64,000 bases of DNA, from NCBI GenBank assembly GCA_900129675.1, contig FSRD01000004.1:62001-126000 (forward strand), in the 5' to 3' direction. The position numbers were made by a program, and so were the translations under genes. Positions 34,393 to 42,052 of the stretch are shown here, one piece after another. How positions within the stretch are numbered: the first letter of the stretch is position 1; each line of letters starts with the position of its first letter. Origin of the DNA: Bradyrhizobium erythrophlei. Its GTDB lineage: Bacteria > Pseudomonadota > Alphaproteobacteria > Rhizobiales > Xanthobacteraceae. The notes under the pieces were generated by a model. The model made no database searches and was not told the DNA's origin. It worked only from the letters and a program-made list of their open reading frames with translations.

Positions 34393-35067
34393 TCACTCTT
34401 TGATTAGGGATGACCTAAATGATCCGCAGATCGTGTCATTGCAGGTCGAGCTCATCTCGGTCCCATTGGCAAACACCGTTCCGGAGCACTGTCCTCCGGA
34501 TGGAAGACTAGAGTTATAACTGCTTTCGACACTATGGCCGCTGACGGTTCCGCGTCCAGAGGTCTGGAAATAGTTACCCCGACACGAAGGGCCGGAGGCC
34601 GAGAATCGGAATCCGTCTCCTTCCTGCGCGATGTTGTACGTGATCCCAAAATTATCGCGCCAGCGGCCTGCGATATTGAGGGCCGGTTCCTTTGCGGGCG
34701 CAGCACTAAGCATCCTACTCGACAAAGTCTCAAAGACCTTAAGTTTGCAAGCAGCGTTATCTCTCAGAGTTCCAGCCAAGTCTTGTCGTAGGACGTTCTG
34801 GTATTGCTCTTCATTCAACTTACCAGCACCAGAAATGCCAACATCGGCAAGCCGAGAGGCCAAACCGTTGAGTTCGGCCTTGAGCTGTCCCTGAACCTCT
34901 AAACTTTTTGAACTCCCGGCCGCAGCGACCACGTTACAAATTCTATCAGCGGTATCAGTTATAAGCTTCAAGGCCTTCGCCTGATCGTCCAATGGCTGGG
35001 CATCCGCTACGCATCCTGAAAAGACCAGTATCACTGCTGCCAGAGTCCGCATGGTCAATGTCGCCAT
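34393..35067 (-). CDS. Putative lipoprotein of unknown function
   Basis: 224 residues. The N-terminus MATLTMRTLAAVILVFSGCVADA carries a lipobox-like FSGC, so it may be lipid-anchored. Residues 25-125 form helices (ADRICNVVAAAGSSKSLEVQGQLKAELNGLASRLADVG). The C-terminal part (IAGRWRDNFGITYNIAQEGDGFRFSASGPSC...GTVSGHSVESSYNSSLPSGGQCSGTV) looks like a small beta-barrel or lipocalin-like sheet with several Cys. GGAGGA lies 5 bases before the ATG at 35067. No family was recognised. Confidence 0.65.
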   Translation of the reverse strand: MATLTMRTLAAVILVFSGCVADAQPLDDQAKALKLITDTADRICNVVAAAGSSKSLEVQGQLKAELNGLASRLADVGISGAGKLNEEQYQNVLRQDLAGTLRDNAACKLKVFETLSSRMLSAAPAKEPALNIAGRWRDNFGITYNIAQEGDGFRFSASGPSCRGNYFQTSGRGTVSGHSVESSYNSSLPSGGQCSGTVFANGTEMSSTCNDTICGSFRSSLIKE

Positions 35068-35184
35068 TTGCACTCCTCCGATTGCTCCCTCTAATACTAG
35101 GCCACGGCGTCAGCTCGTTAAGTGAGCCATCTCACACATGCCCCTTCATCGTGCGTTTCCGTCAAGGCTGAGCGGTCCATCACC

Positions 35185-36286
35185 TGTGTGTGCCGAAAAT
35201 TAGATTCTGCAATATTGATGGTGAAGGCCGCCAAGGACAGGTCGTGAGACGACGGCGCCGAGGCGCTCAATCGCGCGATGGAGAGGGGCGTCCTTGTTCA
35301 GAGAACGATGGGTTCTCGACACATTATAATAGGCGGCATATCCGCGTAGGGTCCGGCGCAGGTGCGCTTCGCCAAGCACGATCATGTGGTCGAGACATTC
35401 GCGGCGGATCGAGCCGATGAGTCTCTCGACGTAAGCATTTTGCCAGGGCGATCGGGGTGCGATCGGATGGTCCCGAATGCCCATTGCTCGGATCCGCTGC
35501 AAGAAGACCGGACCATACGAGGTGTCTCGATCCCGAATCAGATATCGCGGCGCGTGGTCCCACGGGAACGCCTCGGTGACTTGGCGCGAGATCCACTCCG
35601 CGGTTGGGTTTGCCGTCACGCCAAACGACACCAAAAGTCGTCGTCCGTAGCGCACAATGACAAGACAATACAGAATTTGGAATGCGATCGTCGGCAGCAC
35701 AAAGAGGTCGACCGCCGCGATGCCGTCGACGTGATTGCTGAGAAACGTCCGCCAGCCCTGAGACGGGGGCCGCGGGTGGCGGCACATGTACCGAGCGACC
35801 GTCGACTGGGCGACCTCGAAGCCGAGCTTGAGCAACTCACCATGAATACGCGGCGCGCCCCAAAGTGCGTTCGCACGGCTCATCTCGCCAATGAGCGTGC
35901 GCAGCTCAGCCGAAACCTTCGGTCTGCCAACACGGTTGCGGGATCGCCAGCGCCAGCGCCAATACGCCCGAAACCCAGCACGGTGCCAGCGAATGATGGT
36001 CTCCGGCCTGACAATCGCAACCACCTCAAGGACGGACGGAAACCAGCGATAGAGCCAAACAAATAGAAAACGATCCGTATTGTTGAGGTGCGGTCGCTTC
36101 GGCGTTCGCCGGCGAAGCACATTGACCTGTTGCCGCAGGACCAGGTTTTCCGCTTCCAGCGTTGCTCTCGCCTTGAAGCGCGAAGCCAGGATATCGAGAA
36201 TCAGCTTGAACAGATCGGTCATCAGGATGCGAGCTTACGCCGTCCGCCTGCTGCGTCTACGCCGAATCGAATTTTCGGTACACACA
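35185..36286. mobile_element. Insertion sequence with integrase-core transposase
   Basis: About 1.1 kb with inverted repeats TGTGTGTGCCGAAAATTAGA at the left and the complement of TGTGTGTACCGAAAATTCGA at the right. One gene fills it. No clear target duplication is seen. The element sits between the lipoprotein gene and the NYN gene without breaking either. Confidence 0.8.
35200..36222 (-). CDS. Integrase-core (rve) DDE transposase
   Basis: 340 residues, one frame. Starts MTDLFKLILDILASRFKARA with a leucine-rich N-terminus, then the rve core: GIAAVDLFVLPT (first Asp), YLIRDRDTSYG (second Asp) and NAYVERLIGSIRRECLDH (Glu). The close RRECLDHMIVLGEAHLRR and YNVSRTHRSL motifs are those of IS481/IS3-like transposases. 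It appears complete and lies inside its inverted repeats. Confidence 0.88.
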   Translation of the reverse strand: MTDLFKLILDILASRFKARATLEAENLVLRQQVNVLRRRTPKRPHLNNTDRFLFVWLYRWFPSVLEVVAIVRPETIIRWHRAGFRAYWRWRWRSRNRVGRPKVSAELRTLIGEMSRANALWGAPRIHGELLKLGFEVAQSTVARYMCRHPRPPSQGWRTFLSNHVDGIAAVDLFVLPTIAFQILYCLVIVRYGRRLLVSFGVTANPTAEWISRQVTEAFPWDHAPRYLIRDRDTSYGPVFLQRIRAMGIRDHPIAPRSPWQNAYVERLIGSIRRECLDHMIVLGEAHLRRTLRGYAAYYNVSRTHRSLNKDAPLHRAIERLGAVVSRPVLGGLHHQYCRI

Positions 36287-36356
36287 CTCTCCCAATATCC
36301 AAAGCAGAGTTTGAATTAGCGGGCCTTGTCCGCGTATCTACTTGTAAAAGGTCAGT

Positions 36357-36986
36357 ATGCCATCTTCCTCCACCAAGATTGCGTTGTTCATCGATGGCGC
36401 CAATCTCTACGCGACATCCAGGGCGCTCGGTTTCGACATCGATTACAAGCGTCTGCTCAAGGAATTCCAAGGTCGCGGAACGCTGTTGCGCGCGTTCTAC
36501 TACACAGCAATCATCGAAGATCAGGAATTCTCGTCGATCCGCCCCTTGATCGACTGGCTGGACTACAACGGCTACACCGTCGTCACCAAGGCGACCAAGG
36601 AATTCATCGACGCCAGCGGCCGGCGCAAGGTGAAGGGTAACATGGATATCGAGCTTGCGGTCGACGCCATGGAACTCGCCGAACACATCGACCAGATGGT
36701 GCTGTTCTCCGGCGACGGCAACTTCCGCTCGCTGGTAGAGGCGATGCAGCGCCGCGGCGTCCACGTCACCGTGGTCTCGACCATTTCCAGCCAGCCGCCG
36801 ATGATTGCCGACGAACTGCGGCGCCAGGCCGATGTCTTTACCGACCTCGCGGAATTACAGTCGAAGATCGCCCGCGATCCGTCCGAGCGCCCGGCCCCGC
36901 GCGAACCGCGCCATCACACGCTGCAATTCCTGCAGCGTGCGACCACGATAGCGCCGAGGGACGATGACGACGATTTCGACGAATGA
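36357..36986 (+). CDS. NYN-domain (LabA/DUF88-like) putative ribonuclease
   Basis: 209 residues. The PIN-like NYN fold shows its acidic residues: ALFIDGANLY, the mid KGNMDIELAVDAMEL, and VLFSGDGNFRSLVEAM. The C-terminus ends in an acidic tail RDDDDDFDE. Such proteins may cleave RNA, but substrates are unknown. This type of gene is common in the core of Rhizobiales genomes, so the region may be chromosomal backbone between mobile pieces. Confidence 0.88.
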   Translation: MPSSSTKIALFIDGANLYATSRALGFDIDYKRLLKEFQGRGTLLRAFYYTAIIEDQEFSSIRPLIDWLDYNGYTVVTKATKEFIDASGRRKVKGNMDIELAVDAMELAEHIDQMVLFSGDGNFRSLVEAMQRRGVHVTVVSTISSQPPMIADELRRQADVFTDLAELQSKIARDPSERPAPREPRHHTLQFLQRATTIAPRDDDDDFDE

Positions 36987-37061
36987 CAGAGGCCGACGCT
37001 GTCGCCGCGCGGTATTGTTTTCAATGAAGCAGCTTTGCCCGTCGATGTGCGGCCATGAAAA

Positions 37062-37089
37062 GGGCCGCCGACAGTATGGCCAGCGGCCC
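37062..37089 (+). terminator. Hairpin after the NYN gene
   Basis: GGGCCGC...GCGGCCC is a perfect 7-base stem with a 14-base loop, about 75 bases after the NYN stop. There is no following T-run, so intrinsic termination is uncertain. Confidence 0.35.
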
Positions 37090-37200
37090 GACCGGGCTCA
37101 AAATAGTTTCCGAAACAACCGAACTCTCACCCCCGGAGTGACATTCTAGGCATCATTCGCAGGGACCGCCTAGTCGAAATATAATTCAGGCCCGAAGAGC

Positions 37201-37407
37201 ATGACGGGCGTTTTAGGCCGCCGCCCGATCTTCCTTGTCAGTCCCCCGCGCAACAATCATCAGCTTCGTATTACCCTTGGCGCCATCACGCTGGATATAA
37301 ATGAGGGAGACGTCCTTGCTCTAATGGGGCCGAACGCAAGCGGGAAGAGTACGCTGCTTCGAATTATTCTTGGTGAGTTAGCTGTTTCCAGCGGTGAGGT
37401 TCGATAG
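37201..37407 (+). pseudogene. ABC ATPase N-terminal fragment
   Basis: The 68-residue frame holds QLRITLGAITLDINEGDVLALMGPNASGKSTLLRIILGELAVSSGEVR and then stops. The Walker A GPNASGKST is intact but no signature, Walker B or switch His exists, so it is a truncated ABC ATPase. Non-homologous sequence follows at 37408. Confidence 0.7.
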
Positions 37408-37886
37408 CGGCCTTCCTGCGGGCTGGAGTTATCGGGGGCGGCGGTCTACGCTTGGGTATCCTTCCTCCCGTCCCGAATGATCGAGGCGATAGCGAAACGA
37501 GCGGTGGTCTCGGCGAGCGCTGATTCCTGATGAGGCGGCACGACCGGCGCTGTTTTCCGGTCGGAGACGGCGGATTACGCCTTCGGCTCCAATCCGCCCT
37601 ACGGGCTCCGAGCTACGGCGGCCAGGTTCGCTAATCCGCCGTCATTCACAGCGCGATCATATAATATGACGTTTGTATGTATTGACATCCTCGAAAATTT
37701 TTTAATCGAGAGTCGCAAAGCGAACGGACATCTCCCCTTTCGTCGGGACATAGTGGCATCCGGGCTGGATGGAAGCTCAAACAAAACTGATTGAACCCGG
37801 AAGCGGACAGTCTCCGCCTCCATGCGCTTTCGCGACGCAAGCCCGCGTCGCGGGAAATGATGTCGCTTGAACAGGAGGATGGTGCC
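37408..37886. other. Spacer before the phasin gene
   Basis: About 480 bases without a gene. It holds a palindromic repeat (listed separately) and, just before the phasin, AT-rich sequence (TATAATATGACGTTTGTATG and AATTTTTTAATC near 37660-37710) that is unusual for this GC-rich DNA and may include the phasin promoter. Confidence 0.4.
37569..37598. repeat. Palindromic intergenic repeat GGCGGATT...AATCCGCC
   Basis: GGCGGATTACGCCTTCGGCT and its mirror AATCCGCC form an 8-base perfect stem. A partial second copy (TTCGCTAATCCGCCG) follows at about 37627-37642. This sequence is one of the short palindromes scattered between genes in many Rhizobiales. Confidence 0.6.
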
Positions 37887-38333
37887 GTGACTGAAGCTGA
37901 AGTGAAAACCGGACTGAACGGAACGAACGGTTTCGCGATGCCGTTGTTCGGACTCCCGAAGATCGCGTTGTCCGGCCTGTTTGGCGAACTCTCAGAGAAG
38001 GGGGTCGAGAAGATCAAGGCCGCGTCGGAGGAGATGGCGGAGGCGTTGCGTGAGACCTATTCGAGCAATGCCAGGAGCACGACCGACTACGGGCTCAAGG
38101 TCATCGAGATCTCGAACGCCAATACCGCCTCCGCGATCGATTTCTTCGCCCATCTGCTGGGCAGCAAGTCGGTGACGGATGCCTTCAGCTTGTCGGCTAC
38201 GCAAGCGCAAAAGGTTTTCGACACCGCATCCGCCCAGAGCAAGGACTTGTGGGAGCTTACCCAGAGGCTTGCGGCGGAAACGGGCGAGCCGATCAGGAAG
38301 CGCGTCGCCAAGGTTCTCCACCAGGGCAACTAA
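37887..38333 (+). CDS. Phasin family protein
   Basis: 148 residues from a GTG at 37887, chosen because ACAGGAGG lies 8 bases upstream; ATGs at 37857 and 37860 lack this. The body is almost entirely amphipathic helix: GLFGELSEKGVEKIKAASEEMAEALRETYSS, YGLKVIEISNANTASAIDFFAHLLGS and LSATQAQKVFDTASAQSKDLWELTQRLAAETGEPIRKRVAK. This is the phasin pattern of proteins coating polyhydroxyalkanoate granules and reducing stress. A candidate structured RNA follows 41 bases after the stop. Confidence 0.88.
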   Translation: MTEAEVKTGLNGTNGFAMPLFGLPKIALSGLFGELSEKGVEKIKAASEEMAEALRETYSSNARSTTDYGLKVIEISNANTASAIDFFAHLLGSKSVTDAFSLSATQAQKVFDTASAQSKDLWELTQRLAAETGEPIRKRVAKVLHQGN

Positions 38334-38373
38334 AAAACGCGCGCTTAATATCCAGCGTTCGTTCAGGAGAGAC

Positions 38374-38511
38374 CCGGCCGGTTGGAATAAGCCCCGCCAC
38401 GAGCAAGCTACCCCAAGCTACCCGATGCTCGATTAGACAACAGGCAGGTGCGCGATGCCCCCCAAGTAGGCGCACCGACAAGAGGCGCAAATCCAACCGG
38501 CCGGCTTTTTT
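38374..38511 (+). ncRNA. Candidate structured RNA after the phasin gene
   Basis: CCGGCCGGTTGGA (38374-38386) and its exact complement TCCAACCGGCCGG (38492-38504) can close a 13-base stem, followed at once by CTTTTTT. Between them lie two further perfect hairpins: CGAGCA (38400-38405) with TGCTCG (38426-38431), and GGTGCGC (38447-38453) with GCGCACC (38470-38476). The loops are C-rich (TACCCC, GCCCCCCAAG). The result is a three-way-junction RNA with a terminator-like end. It may be a small RNA or a 3'-UTR element; I cannot match it to a named family. Confidence 0.6.
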
Positions 38512-38541
38512 GCTTCAAAACCAAATCCAGGGGAGGCTCAC

Positions 38542-38754
38542 ATGGGTATGGTCATGGTCAAATGCCCGCAAACCGGACACGCGATCTCCACCGGCATCAA
38601 GACCGATCGCGAGAGCTTTCGGCGCAGCCCGGTGTTTTTCGCGCGCTCCCGTTGCCTGATCTGCCACACCGATCACAGCTGGTTCGCACGGGAAGCCTGG
38701 GTCGACGAGCCGAGTGCGCGAGCGCTGCGCCGGAGCGCGGGCTCTCTCGCGTAA
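38542..38754 (+). CDS. Small zinc-ribbon-like protein
   Basis: 70 residues: MGMVMVKCPQTGHAISTGIKTDRESFRRSPVFFARSRCLICHTDHSWF. CPxTG and CLICH give a possible Cys-Cys-Cys-His zinc knuckle. Very similar short proteins occur widely in Bradyrhizobium but have no known role. GGGGAGG lies 6 bases before the ATG. It follows the structured RNA candidate. Confidence 0.75.
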   Translation: MGMVMVKCPQTGHAISTGIKTDRESFRRSPVFFARSRCLICHTDHSWFAREAWVDEPSARALRRSAGSLA

Positions 38755-38939
38755 TCACAGCGCGAAAACGGGCTCAAATCGCATCGCCCGTCTCACGCAC
38801 TGCAGCAGCCGGCATAGCCAAAACGCGAGATTGGGTCATCGAGAAGATCTGCTCGGCCGTCGTCATTTTCCTTTAGCCATAACTTTATAAGCCGGCGGCT
38901 ATTCTGCACCGCATCCAGCCCGGTGACTAGCGATGGACG

Positions 38940-39167
38940 CTATCGTTCTTGGCGCGCACGTTGCGCAGCGCGGGCCACTGGAACTCGATTCATATCCCTT
39001 CTTCGTGCTATCCATCGATCGATGGTGAGCACGACAGCGGTGAACGCACCTTCTCGTGTTTTGCGCAGGCCCGACTCGGCAGTTCCGTCAATTAGATCGA
39101 CCGTCCATCTCCAAGTGCCCCGATCAACATCTTGGGTGACGGCATATTCTATGCCGCGATATTTCAT
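38940..39167 (-). CDS. Small hypothetical protein (75 aa)
   Basis: MKYRGIEYAVTQDVDRGTWRWTVDLIDGTAESGLRKTREGAFTAVVLTIDRW: a short beta-rich domain ending in basic residues. I recall similar proteins in Bradyrhizobium but no function. GGAG lies 7 bases before the ATG at 39167. Confidence 0.6.
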   Translation of the reverse strand: MKYRGIEYAVTQDVDRGTWRWTVDLIDGTAESGLRKTREGAFTAVVLTIDRWIARRRDMNRVPVARAAQRARQER

Positions 39168-39528
39168 AAGAAAACTCCAAGAAAAAATTGCTGTCTAAGT
39201 GTTTGAAAACGAAAATGTAATGCAAAGTCCTAACGTGGACAGCAAATCCCAACCCGAGGGCGTATGCAAGTCCGGGATGCCCCTGCCGCACTGCACCAAA
39301 GCCGGTGACTAGCGGGGAGAGCGTCAGGTCGCGACTCAAAATCGGTCCGCTTCGATTGTGGAAAGGCGATGGAGTAGGCCGCCACCGGTCTGCCGCGACT
39401 CGGGTTCAGCATCCTTCGGCGCAACACCGCGCTGATGGAGCGGAGAGATGCCAATTGAAAGCCAGACCTGCGAGTCGTCTCATGCTGATAAGTGTCGGGC
39501 CGGGGGGGGGGGGTGAGGTGGTGTGATG
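39168..39528. other. Spacer with a G12 tract before the dehydrogenase remnant
   Basis: About 360 bases without a supported gene. It ends with a run of 12 G (39502-39513) directly before the alcohol dehydrogenase homology begins. Confidence 0.4.
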
Positions 39529-39925
39529 TTCGCTCGGCCCTGATGCTGGGCGCGGGAAGGGTCATTGCGATCGACGAAGTGCCCGAGCGTCTCGAAATGG
39601 CGGAAGCCGGTGGCGCCGAGACGATCGATTTCTCGAAAACGGACGTCCATGACGAGTTGATGAAGCGAACCAACAAGCGCGGCCCCGACAGCTGCATCGA
39701 TGCGGTGGGCTGTGAAGCCTCCGGTCACGGCTCGACGGACGCAGTGCTCAACAAGGTCAAGGCGGCAACTTTTCCGGCGACCGATCGGGTTCACGTTCTG
39801 CGTCAGGCAATCATGGCCTGTCGCAAGGCCGGTACGATTTCAATCCGGGCGTCTATGTAGGCATGGGCGACAAGATCCCACTTAGTGCCGCGATGAACAA
39901 GGGATTAACGATCAAATCGGCGTCC
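39529..39925 (+). pseudogene. Zinc-type alcohol/formaldehyde dehydrogenase fragment
   Basis: The frame holds RSALMLGAGRVIAIDEVPERLEMAEAGGAETIDFSKTDVHDELMKRTNKRGPDSCIDAVG, the NAD-binding half of a formaldehyde-dehydrogenase-like zinc ADH. A one-base loss near 39849 shifts the frame: after GTISI the correct continuation GVYVGMGDKIPLSAAMNKGLTIK is in the next frame. The N-terminal catalytic half and the C-terminus are missing. An IS30 fragment begins at about 39918. Confidence 0.8.
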
Positions 39926-40015
39926 GATCGAACTCATCGACTCCCCGGCCTGCCAGCGATCCCAGATCTCAGACCGCTGAGCGGATGAGTAGTAGATGCG
40001 ACGTCGTTGCTTCAT
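39918..40015 (-). pseudogene. IS30-family transposase N-terminal fragment
   Basis: From ATG 40015 the minus strand reads MKQRRRIYYSSAQRSEIWDR and then WQAGESMSSIGRRFD before it meets the dehydrogenase fragment. This is the helix-turn-helix start of IS30-type transposases. Just upstream, GTGTTGCGCTGACCAGTTGAAC (40048-40069) resembles an IS30-type terminal repeat. Only this end of the element remains. Confidence 0.7.
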
Positions 40016-40511
40016 GGTCCACACTCCATCTTGCTAAAAGATTAGTGTGTTGCGCTGACCAGTTGAACCCGCCGCGCAAAGCGGTCATTCGCCGAAACCC
40101 CGATGTCAGCTAAGTGCCCAAAACCTGAAATCTGCTCCAATGCTAAGCCCGTAGACGCGCCGTGCGTCTTCCGCGCCGCGGGGGATTCGACTTGTCGCTT
40201 GGCAGGAGCTTTGCGACCTCGCGAGCGTACTTGGTAAACAACAGCGTTAGCCGGCCAATCGACCGATGTCGCCAGGTAACCATCTCTAGAACGAGGTGCG
40301 ACGTTCCCATCAGTCGCAACCGCCCAGGTGGCCGATCCCTAAACCTAGGTATGCTTGTCTCAACCAAATGTAACGGATGGATCAACCTCCGTGCAATGGT
40401 CCGCTCCATCTCTCAATGATTACGCTTGGGATGTAACTTGGGTGACCGAACGGCAGAAGAGCTGTCTGGAACTGCCATACGGGAAAACACCAAAAAGGTG
40501 AGGGACGAGTC
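40016..40511. other. Spacer before the YiiX-like gene
   Basis: About 495 bases. Apart from the IS30-like end near 40048-40078 I see no gene. A minus-strand frame at 40143-40409 has an Arg-rich, unfamiliar sequence and was not accepted. Confidence 0.4.
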
Positions 40512-41315
40512 ATGGGCTGGATGTTCGACAGTGCCGGACGTTTGATTGCCCGGTTGCAGAAGCCGACCAACCACCGTGCGCCATTCACTGTTAACGGTTT
40601 GACGGCCTTACGCGACACCCTTCAACCTGGTGATGTTTTGCTCGTCGAGGGCAAAGGCCGTATTTCCGGCAGCATCAAATATCTCACTCAATCAACCTGG
40701 TCGCATTCCGCGTTGTACGTCGGGCCGATCGCCGGCACCGCAACCGACGGCGAGCCCCACATCCTGATCGAAGGTAATATCGACGAAGGTGTCGTGTCGG
40801 CGCCGTTGTCGAAATATCTGCATTGCCAAACCCGCATCTGTCGGCCGGTGGGCTTGAGCGACACGGACTGCGAAAAGGTCTGCCGTTACGCCTCCGAACG
40901 CATTGGGCTCGGCTACGATTTCAAGAACGTCATCGACCTGATGCGCTATCTATTCCCATGGCCGGTAACGCAGCGTTGGAGCCGCCGAACGATCGCACTC
41001 GGCTCCGGCGATGCCAGCCGCATCATCTGTTCTTCGCTGATTGCGCAAGCATTCGACGCCGTGCGTTACCCGATCCTGCCTAAGGTCACGCGCGTCGAGA
41101 GTCAGACGGCGCCGCGCGAAATCGCGGAGATCCGTCACTCGTCACTTTATGCGCCGTGTGACTTCGATATTTCGCCCTACTTCATGGTGGTGAAACCCGC
41201 GCTCGCGCGCGGCTTCAATTATAAAGACATGCATTGGGCTGATCTTCCCCAGGTTCACACCGCACAGGGCACGCTCGCTCCAGAAATCGAAGGCGCCATC
41301 GCGAAGGCGGCCTAG
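40512..41315 (+). CDS. YiiX/permuted papain-like cysteine hydrolase
   Basis: 267 residues of the permuted NlpC/P60 (YiiX-type) class. The motifs are LQPGDVLLVEGKG, the His in STWSHSALYVG (H65), ILIEGNIDEGVV, and the Cys in IICSSLIAQAF (C173), in the permuted order His-before-Cys. Members act on lipid or peptide amide bonds. No signal peptide is visible. AGGTGAGGGACGAGTC lies before the start. No neighbour explains its role. Confidence 0.8.
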   Translation: MGWMFDSAGRLIARLQKPTNHRAPFTVNGLTALRDTLQPGDVLLVEGKGRISGSIKYLTQSTWSHSALYVGPIAGTATDGEPHILIEGNIDEGVVSAPLSKYLHCQTRICRPVGLSDTDCEKVCRYASERIGLGYDFKNVIDLMRYLFPWPVTQRWSRRTIALGSGDASRIICSSLIAQAFDAVRYPILPKVTRVESQTAPREIAEIRHSSLYAPCDFDISPYFMVVKPALARGFNYKDMHWADLPQVHTAQGTLAPEIEGAIAKAA

Positions 41316-41560
41316 CCCGAATTTCCCGGATGAGGCATTGAGTTGCGCAACGCTCACGCCGTTTCAGATATGGGCATCAGTACTTTGTCCTGGATCGAGC
41401 GAGGCCGCGATGGCGAACCCGGCAGCCCAAACGCACTGCCGTTGTCAGTCGCCTCACCAAATCGACGGCCGGTGAACGAAACGGCCGCAGTGCAGCGCTC
41501 ACGGCTTCAATCGCTTGGTTATTGATCGCCGTCTCGTCGACCACAAGTCTGGAGATTGAT

Positions 41561-41830
41561 ATGTCAAAGCCACACCTACTATTGATCCATTGCTCGGACG
41601 GCATCCTAGCGGGAGCCAAGCGCCGGCAGCGCGGCCGCAGCTTCCGACCTTTGGTTATTCGTGGGGGCGCGCGAGCGCGATCCGTACCGAGACAGAGTTC
41701 GTGGGAGGCTGCGCTTGAACTGATCGATCTTGGTTTTTTAGTTTCCCATGCAAGTTGCCTTGCCTTCATGCAGGCGAGTTTAACAGTCCTTGAGGCCTAC
41801 AATTGGACGGATCCTGAAAGGACCAACTAG
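41561..41830 (+). CDS. Hypothetical protein (89 aa)
   Basis: MSKPHLLLIHCSDGILAGAKRRQRG..., then WEAALELIDLGFLVSHASCLAFMQASLTVLEAYNW. TCTGGAG lies about 7 bases before the ATG, and the C-terminal half looks like a pair of helices. No family recognised. It stands alone before the large kinase gene. Confidence 0.4.
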   Translation: MSKPHLLLIHCSDGILAGAKRRQRGRSFRPLVIRGGARARSVPRQSSWEAALELIDLGFLVSHASCLAFMQASLTVLEAYNWTDPERTN

Positions 41831-42052
41831 ATCACCGGAACACCGCGCTCGATCACTTCGTCGCCGCATTCCTCCTCGACAGAGCATCTCGGCTTTATGA
41901 GCAAAAGGCCATCGCGGCTTTCGTCATCGTCTAGCCATAATGTGGCACCGATCGTGATACGATCAGATTTTGGCGTCTGTTTTTGGATTGACGGGCCAGA
42001 ACAAACATAACCTAATCGATGCACTGAAGTCGTCCTCCTGCAGGAGGCCCTC

